Made by a program: the position numbers and the translations under genes | DNA from: Symbiodinium microadriaticum | Lineage: Eukaryota > Sar > Dinophyceae > Suessiales > Symbiodiniaceae | DNA: 64,000 bases | Direction of reading: 5' to 3' | Assembly (NCBI GenBank): GCA_001939145.1 | Contig: LSRX01000422.1 | Location: 320,478 to 384,477 of the forward strand | Shown: in pieces, positions 34,905 through 46,204 of the stretch | How the letters are laid out: every line of letters begins with the position of its first letter | Position numbering within the stretch: the first letter of the stretch is position 1 | Notes under the pieces: generated by a model | The model's input: only the letters and a program-made list of their open reading frames with translations | Told to the model about the DNA's origin: nothing | Databases searched by the model: none

Positions 34905-35531
34905 ATGTATGTATGTATGTGTGTGTGCATGCATGCATGCATGTATGCATGTATGTGTGTATGCATGTATGTATGTACGTATGTATGTATGTATGTATGC
35001 ATGCATGTACATATGTATTTGGAACAGATGTACATATGTGCACATGCATGCATGCAAGCATGTATGTGAAGGGGATGTGTGTATGGGAAGTATGTATAGT
35101 GTGTATGTATAGTCCTGTGTGGGGGGATATGGTATGGTGTTGGGGTAGGGTGGGGTTGTGAAAAGGGTGTGCTTTGGTCTGGTCTGGGCCGGTCGGGTAT
35201 GTCATCTTAGTGTGGCCTGGTGTGGCTTGGTGTGGCATGCTGTGGCATGTATGGTATGGTATGGTATGGTATGGTATGGTATGGTATGGTATTGTATGCT
35301 ACGGTATCTTGTGTGTGTACATGCGTGTATGTGCAGTGTATGTATGTATGTATGTATGTATGTATGTATGTAGGTATGTGGGTATGTATGTATGTACGTA
35401 TGTACGCCCATATGTATGTATGCATGCATGTGTGTATGTGTGTACGTGAGTGTGTATGTACACCTGTGTGTATATATGTATATGTGTGTGCGTGTAAATA
35501 AACAAGTATATAAAAAGGATATGAATATATG

Positions 35532-35583
<52 letters not shown>

Positions 35584-35640
35584 GAGAGAGAGAGCGAGCG
35601 AGAGAGAGAGAGAGAGAGCTCGGTACTGACATGAAGGCAG
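34905..35640. repeat. Composite microsatellite: TATG, GGTAT and GA tracts
   Basis: (TATG)n with CATG variants (34905-35090), a (GGTAT)n pentamer run (about 35246-35292), more TATG (35336-35450), TA and then (GA)n (35547-35618). Open frames here are only translations of the repeats. Confidence 0.9.
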
Positions 35641-35869
35641 ATCTAGAGTCTAGAGTGTACACTCTCCAGGGTTTCCTAAGGCGACAGAAGATCCATAAAA
35701 AGGAGCTGCGATCTTGTGGTTGAGGATTTCCGGGTTTGAGTTGATCTTAGGGTTTAGGGCTTGCGGTTTAGGGCTGATGACTTTGGTTTCTTCTTCGATG
35801 CTACAGACTAGCGACTGATGTTTTCGAGGGCTTCGGGCACATGAGCTTTGGATTTGCATAGAGTTAGAG

Positions 35870-36012
35870 GTGTGGACGAGGACAGCTTGGACAACAGAGT
35901 TCTCAGTGGGCCCGATGAAGGCTAGCGCTGGCCAAGTCCGCAAATCTTCCCAACAACAGGCCGTAACCCAGCAGAAGGCAAGGATGTGTTTTGCGTCAGA
36001 TTGATGCTGAGG
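35870..36012 (+). CDS. Two candidate exons (35870-35920, 35983-36012) of unknown protein
   Basis: The first reads VDEDSLDNRVLSGPDE between AG|G and a GC donor, phase 1. The second starts AG|GA in the matching phase, reads CVLRQIDAE and meets a GT donor. If unspliced it continues EGSWDITDGNTFDSRFA before hitting telomere-like DNA. Acidic, no domain recognised. Confidence 0.4.
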
Positions 36013-36228
36013 GTTCCTGGGACATTACGGATGGGAATACATTTGATTCACGCTTTGCGATTACTGCGGGTTTTGAGGGAGTTGCCCTAAACCCTAACCC
36101 TGTAAGCCCTAAAGCCCATAAGCCCCAAACCTCAAATCTATACACCATGACCGTCCATAAGGCCCAAACCCGTAAACCGCACACCTGTAAACCCTAAACC
36201 CATGAATTAAGAAACCCTGAAGCACAAG

Positions 36229-36286
36229 GCAACATGGGCTGCCAGAGCACCCTCGTCACGAGAAGATCTCACTGGACGCGATCGAG
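36229..36286 (+). CDS. Candidate exon QHGLPEHPRHEKISLDAIE
   Basis: AG|G acceptor and GAG|GC donor, 58 nt, good third-position G/C. Flanked on both sides by CCCTAAA-type repeats, as real exons are elsewhere in this window. Not recognised. Confidence 0.42.
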
Positions 36287-36567
36287 GCTTCTGTGCTCAA
36301 CCCTAAACCCTAAACCTTAAACTCTAAGACTCGAAACCCTAAGCCCTAAACCCTGAACCGTAAACCGTAAGCCCTAAGCCCTAAGCCCATAAACCCTAGA
36401 CTGAAGATGTGCTACCGGGTTCAGGGTTCAGGGTGCTCCGTGACGGGTGCTTCAGTCTTTACAAGGGCTCTCTAGGCGGTTTCGAGTTTTTGGGCTGTAG
36501 TATCTAGTACTGAGGCAAAACCCACAATTAATCAAAGATCCTAAACCCGAATAGATGCCCTTAATCA

Positions 36568-36735
36568 TTACGATAGTTATTTTTGTTGGGGGGGAGGGTT
36601 CCTGATTATTAGATCTTATCATAATTNTTACGATAGTTATTTTTGTTGGGGGGGAGGGTTCCTGATTATTAGATCTTATCATAATTATCGTATAATGTAC
36701 CCAAAAGCCCGATTCTAATTATTAAGGCCCTACAT
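36568..36735. mobile_element. Family 2 element with a 59-bp duplication across an N
   Basis: The 59 bp at 36568-36626 are repeated without change at 36628-36686, with a single N between. The sequence then runs into the family 2 right arm (CCCGATTCTAATTATTAAGG, ending near 36735). This looks like two contig ends that overlap but were not merged. Confidence 0.85.
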
Positions 36736-38324
36736 TCGACCCCTAAAACGGACTCCCTCCTCCATCTGGCTATTGTTGTAAGGATTGTGTAAGGAATCTG
36801 GCTCCTTTTTTGTTCTGCTTTCGTTCTTTTATTGTCATTATGGCTACAAGTATTGTACTTATTATTGTTATTAGCTTTACAAGGTCACACGGTGCAGGTT
36901 TCGCAGTGCAGCTTGAATAGTGTGTATAACTGTATAACTGCTCTGACACCGTTTAGAGCCTTCTTGTTGGGGAGGCTGCTGAGCCTTTAATAGGTCGATG
37001 GCCCTTTCATCATGGGGGGCTCTGGCTTTTGATGCTGTAACTCTTAAGGGTTGAGGTTTTTCTCTTATAACTCACATTCCCATGAAGCTGTTGTTGTCGT
37101 ACAACAAGTTATCAAGCCGCAAGCCTTCTTTCCCAAATCCCTCGCCCAACAGACGAAGATCCTTTAAGCACCCTTCGGGCTACTTCCCACCACCCTAAAC
37201 TCGAAGTGAGCCCCAACCCCTGTGCCGGAACCCAACGCTTACGCCTAAATCCTGTCAACAACCCCGTAGAGCCGTACAAGAACCCCTAGGCCCCAAACCC
37301 TGATATGAGCTCGGTAAAACCTCCAAAATGCCCCTTACCCTTAAAGCCTCAACCCTTGCCCCTAAACCCGATAAGCCCTAAAGCCTAAACCTTAGAACCG
37401 TACTCAGAGGTTCATATGACGTAGTTACTAGGGTTATACATGAGGTAAATGTGATTATAAGTAATGACAACTCCAATTTGGGCAGTTAGAACCCTAAACC
37501 CTAAACCCAAATCCCTAAACCCTAAACCCTGAACCCTAAACCTTACTTACTAAGTCCCATGATCCTCCGTAAGCCTTACAGTCCTCGAGGAGCTCCACGG
37601 CGTGAACGAATCGAAGGTTCCCTCACGCCTTTGGGGCGAGGTTAAGGCCCACGACATTGCTTTAGGGCATCGTCTTGAATGCGATCCTGTAGGTGCCTCT
37701 AGTTTCTTAAGAAGAGGCCGTAGGGCTGTATAGGAGTTCATAGGGTTTTGATAGGGTTGTAAAATGTCCTTTGTAAACGGATTTCGCAGGGTTGGAACAG
37801 CTGTGCAAATATCTTCATAAAAATGAGAGTTTGTTCGGGTGACGTGGGATTTCTGCAAGGGGAACAGAGCTGTAGGGCCAGTTTTGCAGTAGGATTCATA
37901 AGTTCGTAAGGCTTCATAGAAGTTGGCTTGGAGTAGTGTGTTACGAAAACTGTATACGCTTTTGCACAGTTTCTGCCAGGTTTTCGCAGGGTGTTAGACA
38001 GGGTTGCGCAACGACAAACCCTAAACCACGCCTAATCTTTGGGTACTGTCCCCATATAGTAACAGTCTATAATTGGGCTACTATGGAGGGCCTTATATAT
38101 CCATATTATGAATATTACTCAACTGTTACTGAGTGGGGGCAGTATCCATCCTAAACCCTAAACCCCAATCCCTAAACCCTATAAGCCCTAAGCCTAAACC
38201 CTAAACCCTAAACCCTAAACCCGAACCCGAAACCCTAATGCCCAATCCCTAAACCCCGAAACCCTCGGCCTAGATGCGGCCTCTTGCGTTCTGCGGTCAG
38301 CTCTAACTTCAAGGCAGAAGATGA

Positions 38325-38432
38325 ACCCAGAGAGCCCAATACCCCTTAATCAAGGAATATACCTTAAATCATAATATTAAGGAATCTACCTTAAGTCATA
38401 AGATTAAGGAATATACCTTAAATCATAACATT
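38325..38432. mobile_element. Truncated family 1 element with internal triplication
   Basis: Left arm ACCCAGAGAGCCCAATACCC, then three copies of AAGGAATATACCTTAAATCA-like units. The mirrored right terminus is missing. Confidence 0.7.
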
Positions 38433-38436
38433 AAGG

Positions 38437-38553
38437 CCACCCCGACATCGGCACCGGGCCCGACTAATATGATGCAATTTTTCATTCAATATTATAGACA
38501 TGTTCGGAGACTTGAAAATCCAAGTGTGGTTCGGTGCCGATGCCGGGGTCTTC
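38437..38553. mobile_element. Palindromic element with CCCCGACATCGGCACC termini
   Basis: CCCCGACATCGGCACCG at the left and CGGTGCCGATGCCGGGG at the right are inverted copies with one mismatch, about 115 bp end to end. The centre is AT-rich. Only this copy was seen in the window. Confidence 0.7.
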
Positions 38554-38639
38554 CCCCCGCTCTGGGATTCTGGCTTAATCATTCAGCCCCGAGCCCAAAC
38601 CAGAATCCAATTTGCGTAAAATTACTGCCCGCAAACAAC

Positions 38640-38805
38640 CATGAAGGACCCGAGCGTAAATCAAGGACCCGAGCCGAAAATGAAGGATTCGCAACCTTAA
38701 AAAAAAACGACCCGGAGCTTAGAATTAAGGACCACAGCTTACAATTAAGGGTCCGGTTTTCAAATTAAGGACCCGGAGCTTAAACTTAAGAACCCAGACC
38801 CAAAT
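38640..38805 (+). repeat. Degenerate 20-24 bp minisatellite (AAGGACCCGGAGCTTAAAATT)
   Basis: About eight tandem units, each starting AAGGACC or AAGRRCC and ending in a T/A-rich tail. Units diverge noticeably, so the array is old. Confidence 0.7.
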
Positions 38806-38932
38806 GATTAAATGGCTTCTTGTTGGTAGGTTTGTCTTTCTTGTTAGGACTCTAAACCAAAGCCCTAAACTCAAAACACTAAAACCCTCAACTTTAAACC
38901 CCAAAGCCTAAACTCTAAACCCCAAGCCCCAG

Positions 38933-39028
38933 GCCTCCCGTTTCGGTGGGATCGAGCGTGTGGACGAGGTTCCGCATCTGCCGGCTCCCCAGTTCGGGAG
39001 CCTTGAGAAAGAAGAGGACTGCATCTAA
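38933..39028 (+). CDS. Candidate terminal exon ASRFGGIERVDEVPHLPAP...
   Basis: AG|G acceptor followed by 31 codons with strong G/C third-position bias and a TAA stop; the C-terminus is EKEEDCI. Upstream is CCCAAACCC-type repeat sequence and downstream a family 2 element (39040-39125). An internal GT (GAG|GTTCCG) could instead be a donor. Not recognised. Confidence 0.45.
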   Translation, partial: ASRFGGIERVDEVPHLPAPQFGSLEKEEDCI

Positions 39029-40207
39029 TCAGTATCATCTATTTTGGGGAGTTCCTTATTGTAGTTCATTGTAGTGTAATAATATACCCCACAACCCTAT
39101 TTTACTTATGAAGGCCTCTAAATTGGAGTTTCTAGAAGGGTTTAGGGGTCAGGGGTTTAGGGTTTTAGGGTTGAGGGTGTTCGGGGGTTGAGGGTTTTAG
39201 GGGTTTACTTGCAGGATCATGGGACCTACTAACTAGGATTCAAACAAGGTAATCATACTTTTGTCTGCTTATAACCCCAAGTAGTGTAGTTGTAATTTTA
39301 ATTTGCTAAGTCACATGACCCTCCCAGTATTGTGCTTAGGCATTATAGGGCTTAGGGCATTGGGGTTTGGGGTGTAAGGCTTAGGGGTTCTAACTTTAGA
39401 CGTGTTTGCCGCAATTCCAAAGGTAAGTAGGGTTCTTCTGTGAGCTTATGAACCTTAAGGCAAATGTAACATTGGCTTTTCAAAGGGATTTGCAATCTTG
39501 CTATTGAATAGGGTTGCTTCATTTGTAGAACCCTTTGCGAAAATCTTCGAGAATGAAGGACTTAACTGTAGGGAGTCCCCAAATGATATTCCAGGTTTGC
39601 AGGGAATACGAAAAATAGGGTAAGTAGGAAAAATCGGAGAAACATAAGCATAGAATCAACAAAGATAGGACAAAACATGTAATAGCATAGGGAAGAATAG
39701 GCATAAACTAGGGGCAGACATAAGGATAAACTAGGGAAAAACGAGGAATACAGTAGGGGAGTCATAGGACATGTAGGGAACAAACTAGGAAAACATGTGA
39801 AACACGCAGGTCCAAAGGGTAGAAAGGAGCGCGGGAAGAGCGGGCCGGGCTTCCGATGTTTCTCCTATTTTGTTTCTACTTCCGAAAACCCAGGATTTCC
39901 ATGTTTTTTTTTCAGTATTTTTATCTCAGTTTGGGCCATTTGCGATCTGACTAGAGTTAGCACAAGAGTCGGACATAAGTTGAGGGTTTAGGGGTTAACT
40001 TAGGGTTTACGGTTTAGGGGTGTGTAAGGTGTACGGCTTTTGGCAACCAGTCTTCTTCCCAAGGACTGGAACCTGCTAGGGCTAGGGGTGTGTGTTACAT
40101 TGTGGTGATCAAAGGGAGCAAGGCGAAACTTAGAAGCTTTGGCAGAAGCCGCTGTGTCGCCGTTCATGCAGACATCCGAACCCGGTGAAGACAAATAGCT
40201 TCTGCAG

Positions 40208-42341
40208 GTGGACATGTGGCGACTACTGGAACGTGGACAGCAACATCCGGAAGTGGGGCACGCATGAGGCCGAAAGCTACAGTCTCAGGGTGGAAGATTC
40301 AGCAATACCCAGAGAGCTCGATACCCCTTAATACCGCATACTTACGGAATTTACCGTAAAATACGAGAGTTGTGGATTTTCGGTGTATCCTTACTTGTCA
40401 CTTGATTAATGTGAATCGAGTTTCTGGCTACGGGTATGAAGAAACTGAAACCTACAATCAATAATCGTAAACTGCTGAACCTGCCGCGATATTTTTGAGC
40501 TTCTACACCTTGAGCCCTAAACCCTAAACCCCAAACCCTACCAGCCCAGGCCCCTGAAACCCAGAGCTCCCCAGACCCCCGAACGCAGGGTGGGAGATGT
40601 GTGAGGCTGGGGTCTATGGAGGAAGGACCCAGACCTTCGAAAATCCCTTAAGTAATATACCCTAACTTATATTAGAACCCTGAATATGATTTAAGGTGTT
40701 TTCCTGAATTAGGGGATTTGGGATTGTCTGGGGGCCATGTGTACAGACTTTCTTGGAGCAATAAAATAAGAGGTTGCAGGTTTGGAGTTGAGGGTTTCAC
40801 AGTTGTTGAAGCTACAGGGCAACATCAACCCCCAAACCCCAAACCCTGAACCCTGAATCCCTAAACCCTAAACCCACAAGACCTAGAAGAAGTGGAAGCT
40901 CATAGCTGCGATGGCCGCGAGTAGAGCAACGAGTGCTGGCGTCTTACTGCAATTTCAGAACTTGCCTATGCAACATGTATTGGCAGCATACAGCATGTAA
41001 CTTTTAGTAAGCAACATCAGCAATGCTAAGTAGCACATGTTTGTGCGTATATATTTTCATGTGTATGCATATATACATACTCTACAGTAACCGTTCTTAC
41101 GAAGACAAATCCCCGAATGAATCGAATCTGTGTTGCTGGGGCTGAGCTTCGTTTGCGCACAGTTCTGTTGACAATTTTGCACAGTGAGCTTCGTTTGCAC
41201 ACACACCTATTAAACGCTTTGCAGAGTTATCTTCGTTTGCACACACCACACACCTATCTACGGTTTTTTTACAGAGTGACCTTCGTTCGCAGACATGTCT
41301 ATAATTGTTTTGCAGAGTGAGCTTCGTTTGCACACATATCTAAGCTGCACTATGTGCAGGCCCTTTTTGTAATGTTTGCATGCCCGTGCCTGCTTGCCTC
41401 AAACTGGCGGTGGGCTGGGTCGGTCGACTTTACTCCTCAGCCCTACACCCCCCGGTCGGCCCCTGAACAGGCTTGAAGGGTTTAGGTCAAAACCGGCTTA
41501 GGTGGCTGCAGGCCTTAAGCCCAGGTCTCGTGGGCCCTCGTAGTGCGAGTTCCGCCAGCTGTCCACGGGAACGGTGATGGACTTGGATTCAGACAGCGAC
41601 GTGGTGCCGGCTGGGTCTGCTGGAACGGTGCTGGACTTGGACTCAGACGGCAAAGAGGTGCCGACTGCGGAGTCACGTGACTCCAGCCAGCCCGTCTTCT
41701 TAGTAGTAGGTTTAGGGTTCATATTTTAAGGTGTAGGCACTAGGCACCCCTCAGCCCTTTGGGATACGATAACCACTACATATTTCCAAAGGTTCATCTT
41801 TATTCACCGTAGGATACTGGACAAGTAACCCCTCTAAGAATGCATATGCTTAACGGAAGCCGCGCAGGAAGTCATGTCACAAAACCGTAAACCCTAAACC
41901 ATAGCCTTCAAAGCTAGCATCCTGCGATTCTTGGTATCGGGATTTAGGATTAGAGGCTTCGGGGTTTAGAGGTCAGGGTTTAGGGAGTTTAGGGACTATG
42001 GTTTGGTATAGCGTTTAGAGGATGTTGTAGCAGGAGAGATTCTCCTGGCACTGCGGTTGTGAGAATCCCGTTGGATTATTTGTCGTTGCGGCATCGTTTA
42101 CCTACGAGTTCTACAAAGTTGTAGATCACCATTCATTGCAGCGTTTGGTACCGGTGTTTCTATGAGGGCAATTCCGGCGAATTACGGTTCACTGCCCTAA
42201 ATCCTAGGCCCTCAGCCCTAAACCCTGAACCCTAGTCCCCCTTGGCAGGCCCGCCGGAATGCAGCCAACGCCAGTCACGACGTGCACCGCCACGTGAGCG
42301 ACTCAAACTTCGGAGATGTGCTTGGAGGATCACTGGACTTT
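40208..42341 (+). CDS. Two joined candidate exons (40208-40268, 42249-42341) of unknown protein
   Basis: The first (61 nt) reads WTCGDYWNVDSNIRKWGTHE and ends GAG|GC. The second (93 nt) reads ARRNAANASHDVHRHVSDS... and ends TTT|GTAAGC. Both acceptors are AG|G and the join is phase 0. The first exon is rich in aromatic residues and has a C-G-D-Y-W motif. The intron carries degraded family 1 elements and a minisatellite. No family recognised, although both exons look protein-coding. Confidence 0.55.
40308..40400. mobile_element. Degraded family 1 element (left end only)
   Basis: CCCAGAGAGCTCGATACCCC-TTAATACC then diverged sequence. The matching right arm is not visible. Confidence 0.45.
40627..40735. 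mobile_element. Degraded family 1 element
   Basis: ACCCAGACCTTCGAAAATCCC-TTAAGTAATATACCC at the left; GGTGTTTTCCTGAATTAGGGG-ATTTGGGATTGTCTGGGGG at the right. The arms still pair, with many mismatches. Confidence 0.6.
41144..41345 (+). repeat. About 42-bp minisatellite (GAGCTTCGTTTGCACACA)
   Basis: Four and a half units, each GAGCTTCGTTTGCACACAnn then CTATnnACGnTTTGCAGAGT. The third unit is expanded by a few bases. Confidence 0.8.
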
Positions 42342-42540
42342 GTAAGCAAGGACATAAGCACCTTGATTGGGCTTGTGGGTAATCATAAGTTTAGCTCCCT
42401 TATGTATAATCCTAGTTACTAAGTTCTATGGTCGATGTCGTCAACCAGGCTGAAGGGAGCTTGAACGAGAGACATCACAGGCCAGAGGCTAGGGTTTAGG
42501 GTTTATGTAGGAATTTAGGGTGCGGGGGTTCGTAAATGTA

Positions 42541-42632
42541 CCCCAGAGGGTCCGCACATACTACCGTTATGGAATGAGGCCCCCAAAACCAAAATGGGGT
42601 TCCATAACGGTAGTATATATGGACCCTCTGGC
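42541..42632. mobile_element. Palindromic element family 4, cleanest copy
   Basis: CCCAGAGGGTCCGCACATAC-TACCGTTATGGAA at the left is mirrored by TTCCATAACGGTAGTATATA-TGGACCCTCTGG at the right. Arms are over 30 bp with a short centre. Confidence 0.85.
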
Positions 42633-42889
42633 TACCACACCAACCCACCACGCGGCATAGAAGATTTTTGCAAGTCTACAACTCCAAACCTTGAGTCGAA
42701 ACTCCCGAGTTTCCTAAGCGTTTAATCAGTATCGAGCCTGCATAATATAGAAGCCCAATTGAATAGTTGCCAATGTTAATTCCTTAGGGATCCTTCTTAT
42801 AGCTCTACTACGAAGGGGCCCAAAATCATATTCTAATGATTGACGCCTCCGCGCTATCCCCCCGCATATATAGTTTCTTATACCAACCC

Positions 42890-43480
42890 TTATAGCAACC
42901 CTGTAAAGGATTAGAGGAATCCAAGTCTAATTATATTAAGGCCCTACACCAGACCCCTCCATAATCTCTTACATATCGGAACCCTTTACAGGAACCCTAA
43001 GGAGTCCAGGCCTAATTATATTAAGGCCCCCGCACTAGACTAGACCCCTTCCTTAGTCCCTTATTGGGCCACTTACAGGAGCCCTATTAAGGCCCCCACA
43101 CTAGACCCCTTCCTCAGTCCCTTATCGGAACTCTTTACAGGAGCCCTATTCTAATTTTTTAAGGCCCCCACACTAGACCCCTTCCTTAGTCCCTTATCGG
43201 AACCCTTTACAGGAGCCCTATTCCAATTTTGTAAGGCCCTACACTAAACCCCTTCCTTAAGCTCTTATTGGGTACCTTACAGGAGCCCTATTCTAATTTG
43301 TTTTGAGGCCCCCACACTAGACCCCTTCCTTAGTCCCTTATCGGAACCCTTTACAGGAGCCCTATTCTAATTTTTTTAAGGCCCCCACACTAAACCCCTT
43401 CCTTAAGCTCTTATTGGGCCCCTTATTGGGTACCTTTTACAGGAGCCCTAGTCTAATTTTTCAAGGCCCCCCTGCATTAG
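42890..43480 (+). repeat. About 73-bp tandem array (AAGGCCCCCACACTAGACCC)
   Basis: Seven to eight units of AAGGCCCCCACACTAGACCC-CTTCCTTAGTCCCTTATCGG-AACCCTTTACAGGAGCCCTA-TTCTAATTTT. The unit ends look like the right arm of family 2 elements, so the array may be an amplified element. Another unit appears after the N at 44218 (44219-44315). Confidence 0.85.
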
Positions 43481-44159
43481 CCAAGTGGTGGCCTCCATCG
43501 GGGCCTTGCAAGGATCAGATTCGCCGGCTTGTGCTGCCTCCCAAGCCAGGAGATCCGCTTCGGGTTTAGGGTGTCGGGTTTAGGGAGTTTGGGGTTTAGG
43601 GGATAGGGTTAAAGGAATTAGGGTTTAGGGTGTAGGGCTTAGGGAGTTTGGGGCTTTAGGGATTAGGGCCCTAAGCCCTAAACCCTAAGCCCCAAAACCT
43701 TCGGATTCGGGAGTTTGGGGTTAGTCCGGGGATGAGGGTCGATTTGGCAAGTTCCAGGTTCTTGTGTGATGTGGCCTCTGCGGAAGATTCCGAAACTAAC
43801 CCTTGTAGGATCCGCAGCCTAAGAGGGTGTTTGTTGAATCTGTTTGAGTATCCACCCATGTTTTTGTGCATATGAAGCAGGCTGGCTGCTGGCTGCCACC
43901 GCGAAATCTCAATAAACGCCTTTCGCCCTGTTAGAGACATTACAACCCTTATTATCAAATCTAAAAACCGATCGTGCTGCGGAATCCCAAGTCGCAGCGG
44001 GAAGCCCTAGCGAGAGCATCCTACCCCAGACCCTAAACCCGAATTCCGTTCCTAGTGGTTTGGCGTTTGGGATTTACGATGTACCCTCCATTGGAGATCC
44101 CTTGTTGGTGACCTTGTAGGGTTTAGTGGTTTAGGATTTAGGGTTGAGACTCTAGGCAA

Positions 44160-44400
44160 TAGAGGGGCCTAAACAATTACCAATACTATGTTTTTGTTTT
44201 TTTGTGGGGGGGGGGGGNAGCCCTATTCTAATTTGTTTTGAGGCCCCCACACTAGACCCCTTCCTTAGTCCCTTATCGGAACCCTTTACAGGAGCCCTAT
44301 TCTAATTTTATTAAGGCCCCTAAACCCTAAACCCTTATAGTATTATAATAAGGAACCCCCCAAAACCCTATTCTAATTATCAAGGCCCCATTACTAATTA
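44160..44400. mobile_element. Family 2 fragments around an N in a poly-G run
   Basis: AGGGGCCTAAACAATTACCA leads to poly-T and poly-G and an N at 44218. After it comes one unit of the 73-bp repeat and a further family 2 right arm ending AATTATCAAGGCCCC. Probably a misjoined repeat. Confidence 0.6.
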
Positions 44401-45149
44401 AGTCTAAGAGATGTAGGACTCCACCAAAAGCTTCAGCCCCGAAGTTCCTTGTGCCGAAGGTTTCGGGTGTAGGCGTTATTGAGATTACTGTTTAGGTTTA
44501 GGGTTTAGGGTTTCCCGAACTTAAGGAGCAACAGATGTTGAGTAAAATGTCAAGGCCGGGTTCAGGTTTAACTATTAATATAGAGGTCTGAGAAATTATA
44601 GAGGTCTGAGAAATTTATGAGACTGCCCCGCGCAGAACCTTACTATATGGACAATACCCTGGAGTCTCCATTGTAGTCCCTTTTTTGGGTTCAACCACTT
44701 TTGTATTCAGCTTCCTATCATGTAACCCCCAAAAACAGAACTACAACGAAAACAAGGCTGTATCCTAAAACCCTAAGGCACCTTTACTGGATCCGTGCAT
44801 GGACCCTTCTGGTAAGCCTTGAAGAAGCAAAACAAAAGCCCCCGATATCAGAAGGAGAAGCCCGTAGAGTCGTTTTGGCATAGATCCATATATAGACCCT
44901 GAAGAATCGCGTGCTTCTCATAAAGGACCCCTACATGAGAGGCACCAAACGATGAGTAAAGAATTGGTGCCCCAACCCTGAGTTAAGCTCTAAACCCTGC
45001 ATCCTAAACTGCCCTAAGCCCTAAATTGCATATATACCCAAGCCCTGAACCCTAAACCTCAAGCCGTAGATCCAAAACTCAAAGCCCTAAACCCAAAACG
45101 CAAAGAACCAAATGCAATCATCTCCACTCCTTAAACCTTGAACTCGTAG

Positions 45150-45214
45150 GAGACCCGCGTCCACCGCGGAACTGCGTCAGCGGCGTTGTGTCTCCTGACT
45201 GTTGCTTCCTTGAG
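45150..45214 (+). CDS. Candidate exon ETRVHRGTASAALCLLTVA...
   Basis: AG|G acceptor and TTGAG|GC donor, 65 nt, high third-position G/C, flanked by CCCTAAA-type sequence upstream and a trinucleotide repeat downstream. Not recognised. Confidence 0.38.
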
Positions 45215-45299
45215 GCGAGCTTGAGACTGTTACGGTTCAGGGTGCAGCGGATCTTGGTCGGGGATAAAGTTTTATGCTACTCCTTTTTTGCTACTGCGA

Positions 45300-45409
45300 C
45301 GAGAGCTACAATCTACAACGCCGACACCGACGACGACAACAGCAACTGCTACTACTACCATTACTACTACGAGTGCTACGAGTACTACGAGTACTACGCA
45401 TACCACGAT

Positions 45410-45445
<36 letters not shown>

Positions 45446-45516
45446 AACTACTATTAATACTACCACCACTACCGCTACCACTACCACTACCACTGCCACC
45501 ACTACTACTGCTGCTG

Positions 45517-45550
<34 letters not shown>

Positions 45551-45570
45551 CACCACCGCATTCCTATTCC
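45300..45570. repeat. (TAC)n / (ACC)n trinucleotide microsatellite
   Basis: Long run of TAC triplets with GAC, GCT and ACC variants. Long open frames in all three registers of this strand and on the other strand are only translations of the repeat. Confidence 0.92.
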
Positions 45571-45984
45571 TATTGCTACGCCTCCTACTACTGCTACTCA
45601 CTGCTATTGCTACTGCTCCTGCTTGTACTGGTACTAGCACTACTACTAGTACGAGTACCAGTACCACTACCAGTACTAGTTCTGTTAGGTACGCCTTCGA
45701 CGACGACCACCACCACTGCTACTTCTGGTTCGACCTTGCGTCTACCACTACTGGTACTCGTCACATCCGCTTCCACTTCGTTACTGCAGCTTCGACAGCT
45801 GCGATCCAGCACTACCTTTCTTACTACGAAGATGAGGGTTGCCTCTATCAGAAAAACCCTAAACCCCACGCCCCTTAAATCTCTCAAACCCCCTTGAAAC
45901 CAGACAACAACCTTGCTCATATATTATCCTACAGTTCTATAGGGACTCAAAAGAAGAGGAGGTTATCACTACTTGTAAGCCCTA

Positions 45985-46126
45985 AACCCTAAGCCCTATA
46001 AACCCTACAAGCCCTATAAGCCCCATAAGCCCTATAAGCCCTATAAACCCTATAAACCCTATAAACCCTATAAACCCCATAAGCCCTATAAACCCTATAA
46101 ACCCCATAAACCCTAAACCCTAAACC
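45985..46126 (+). repeat. Telomere-like variant array (CCCTATAAA)
   Basis: About 12 units of CCCTATAAA/CCCCATAAG, a nine-base derivative of CCCTAAA, ending in standard CCCTAAA repeats. Confidence 0.85.
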
Positions 46127-46151
46127 CTACTCAGTCCCTCTGAGCTTCCAG

Positions 46152-46188
46152 GCCTGGGGCTTCGACCTCGGCCTCCGCGATCGCCAGG
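46152..46188 (+). CDS. Candidate short exon AWGFDLGLRDRQ
   Basis: AG|G acceptor, GC donor (CAGG|GC), strong G/C third positions. It sits between CCCTAAA arrays upstream and TTTAGGG arrays downstream. Not recognised. Confidence 0.42.
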
Positions 46189-46204
46189 GCCGGGCTGGGA
46201 CGAC

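Noticed and set aside
45274-45897. Open frames rich in L, T or V over the trinucleotide tract
   Set aside because: Translations of (TAC)n/(ACC)n in several registers.
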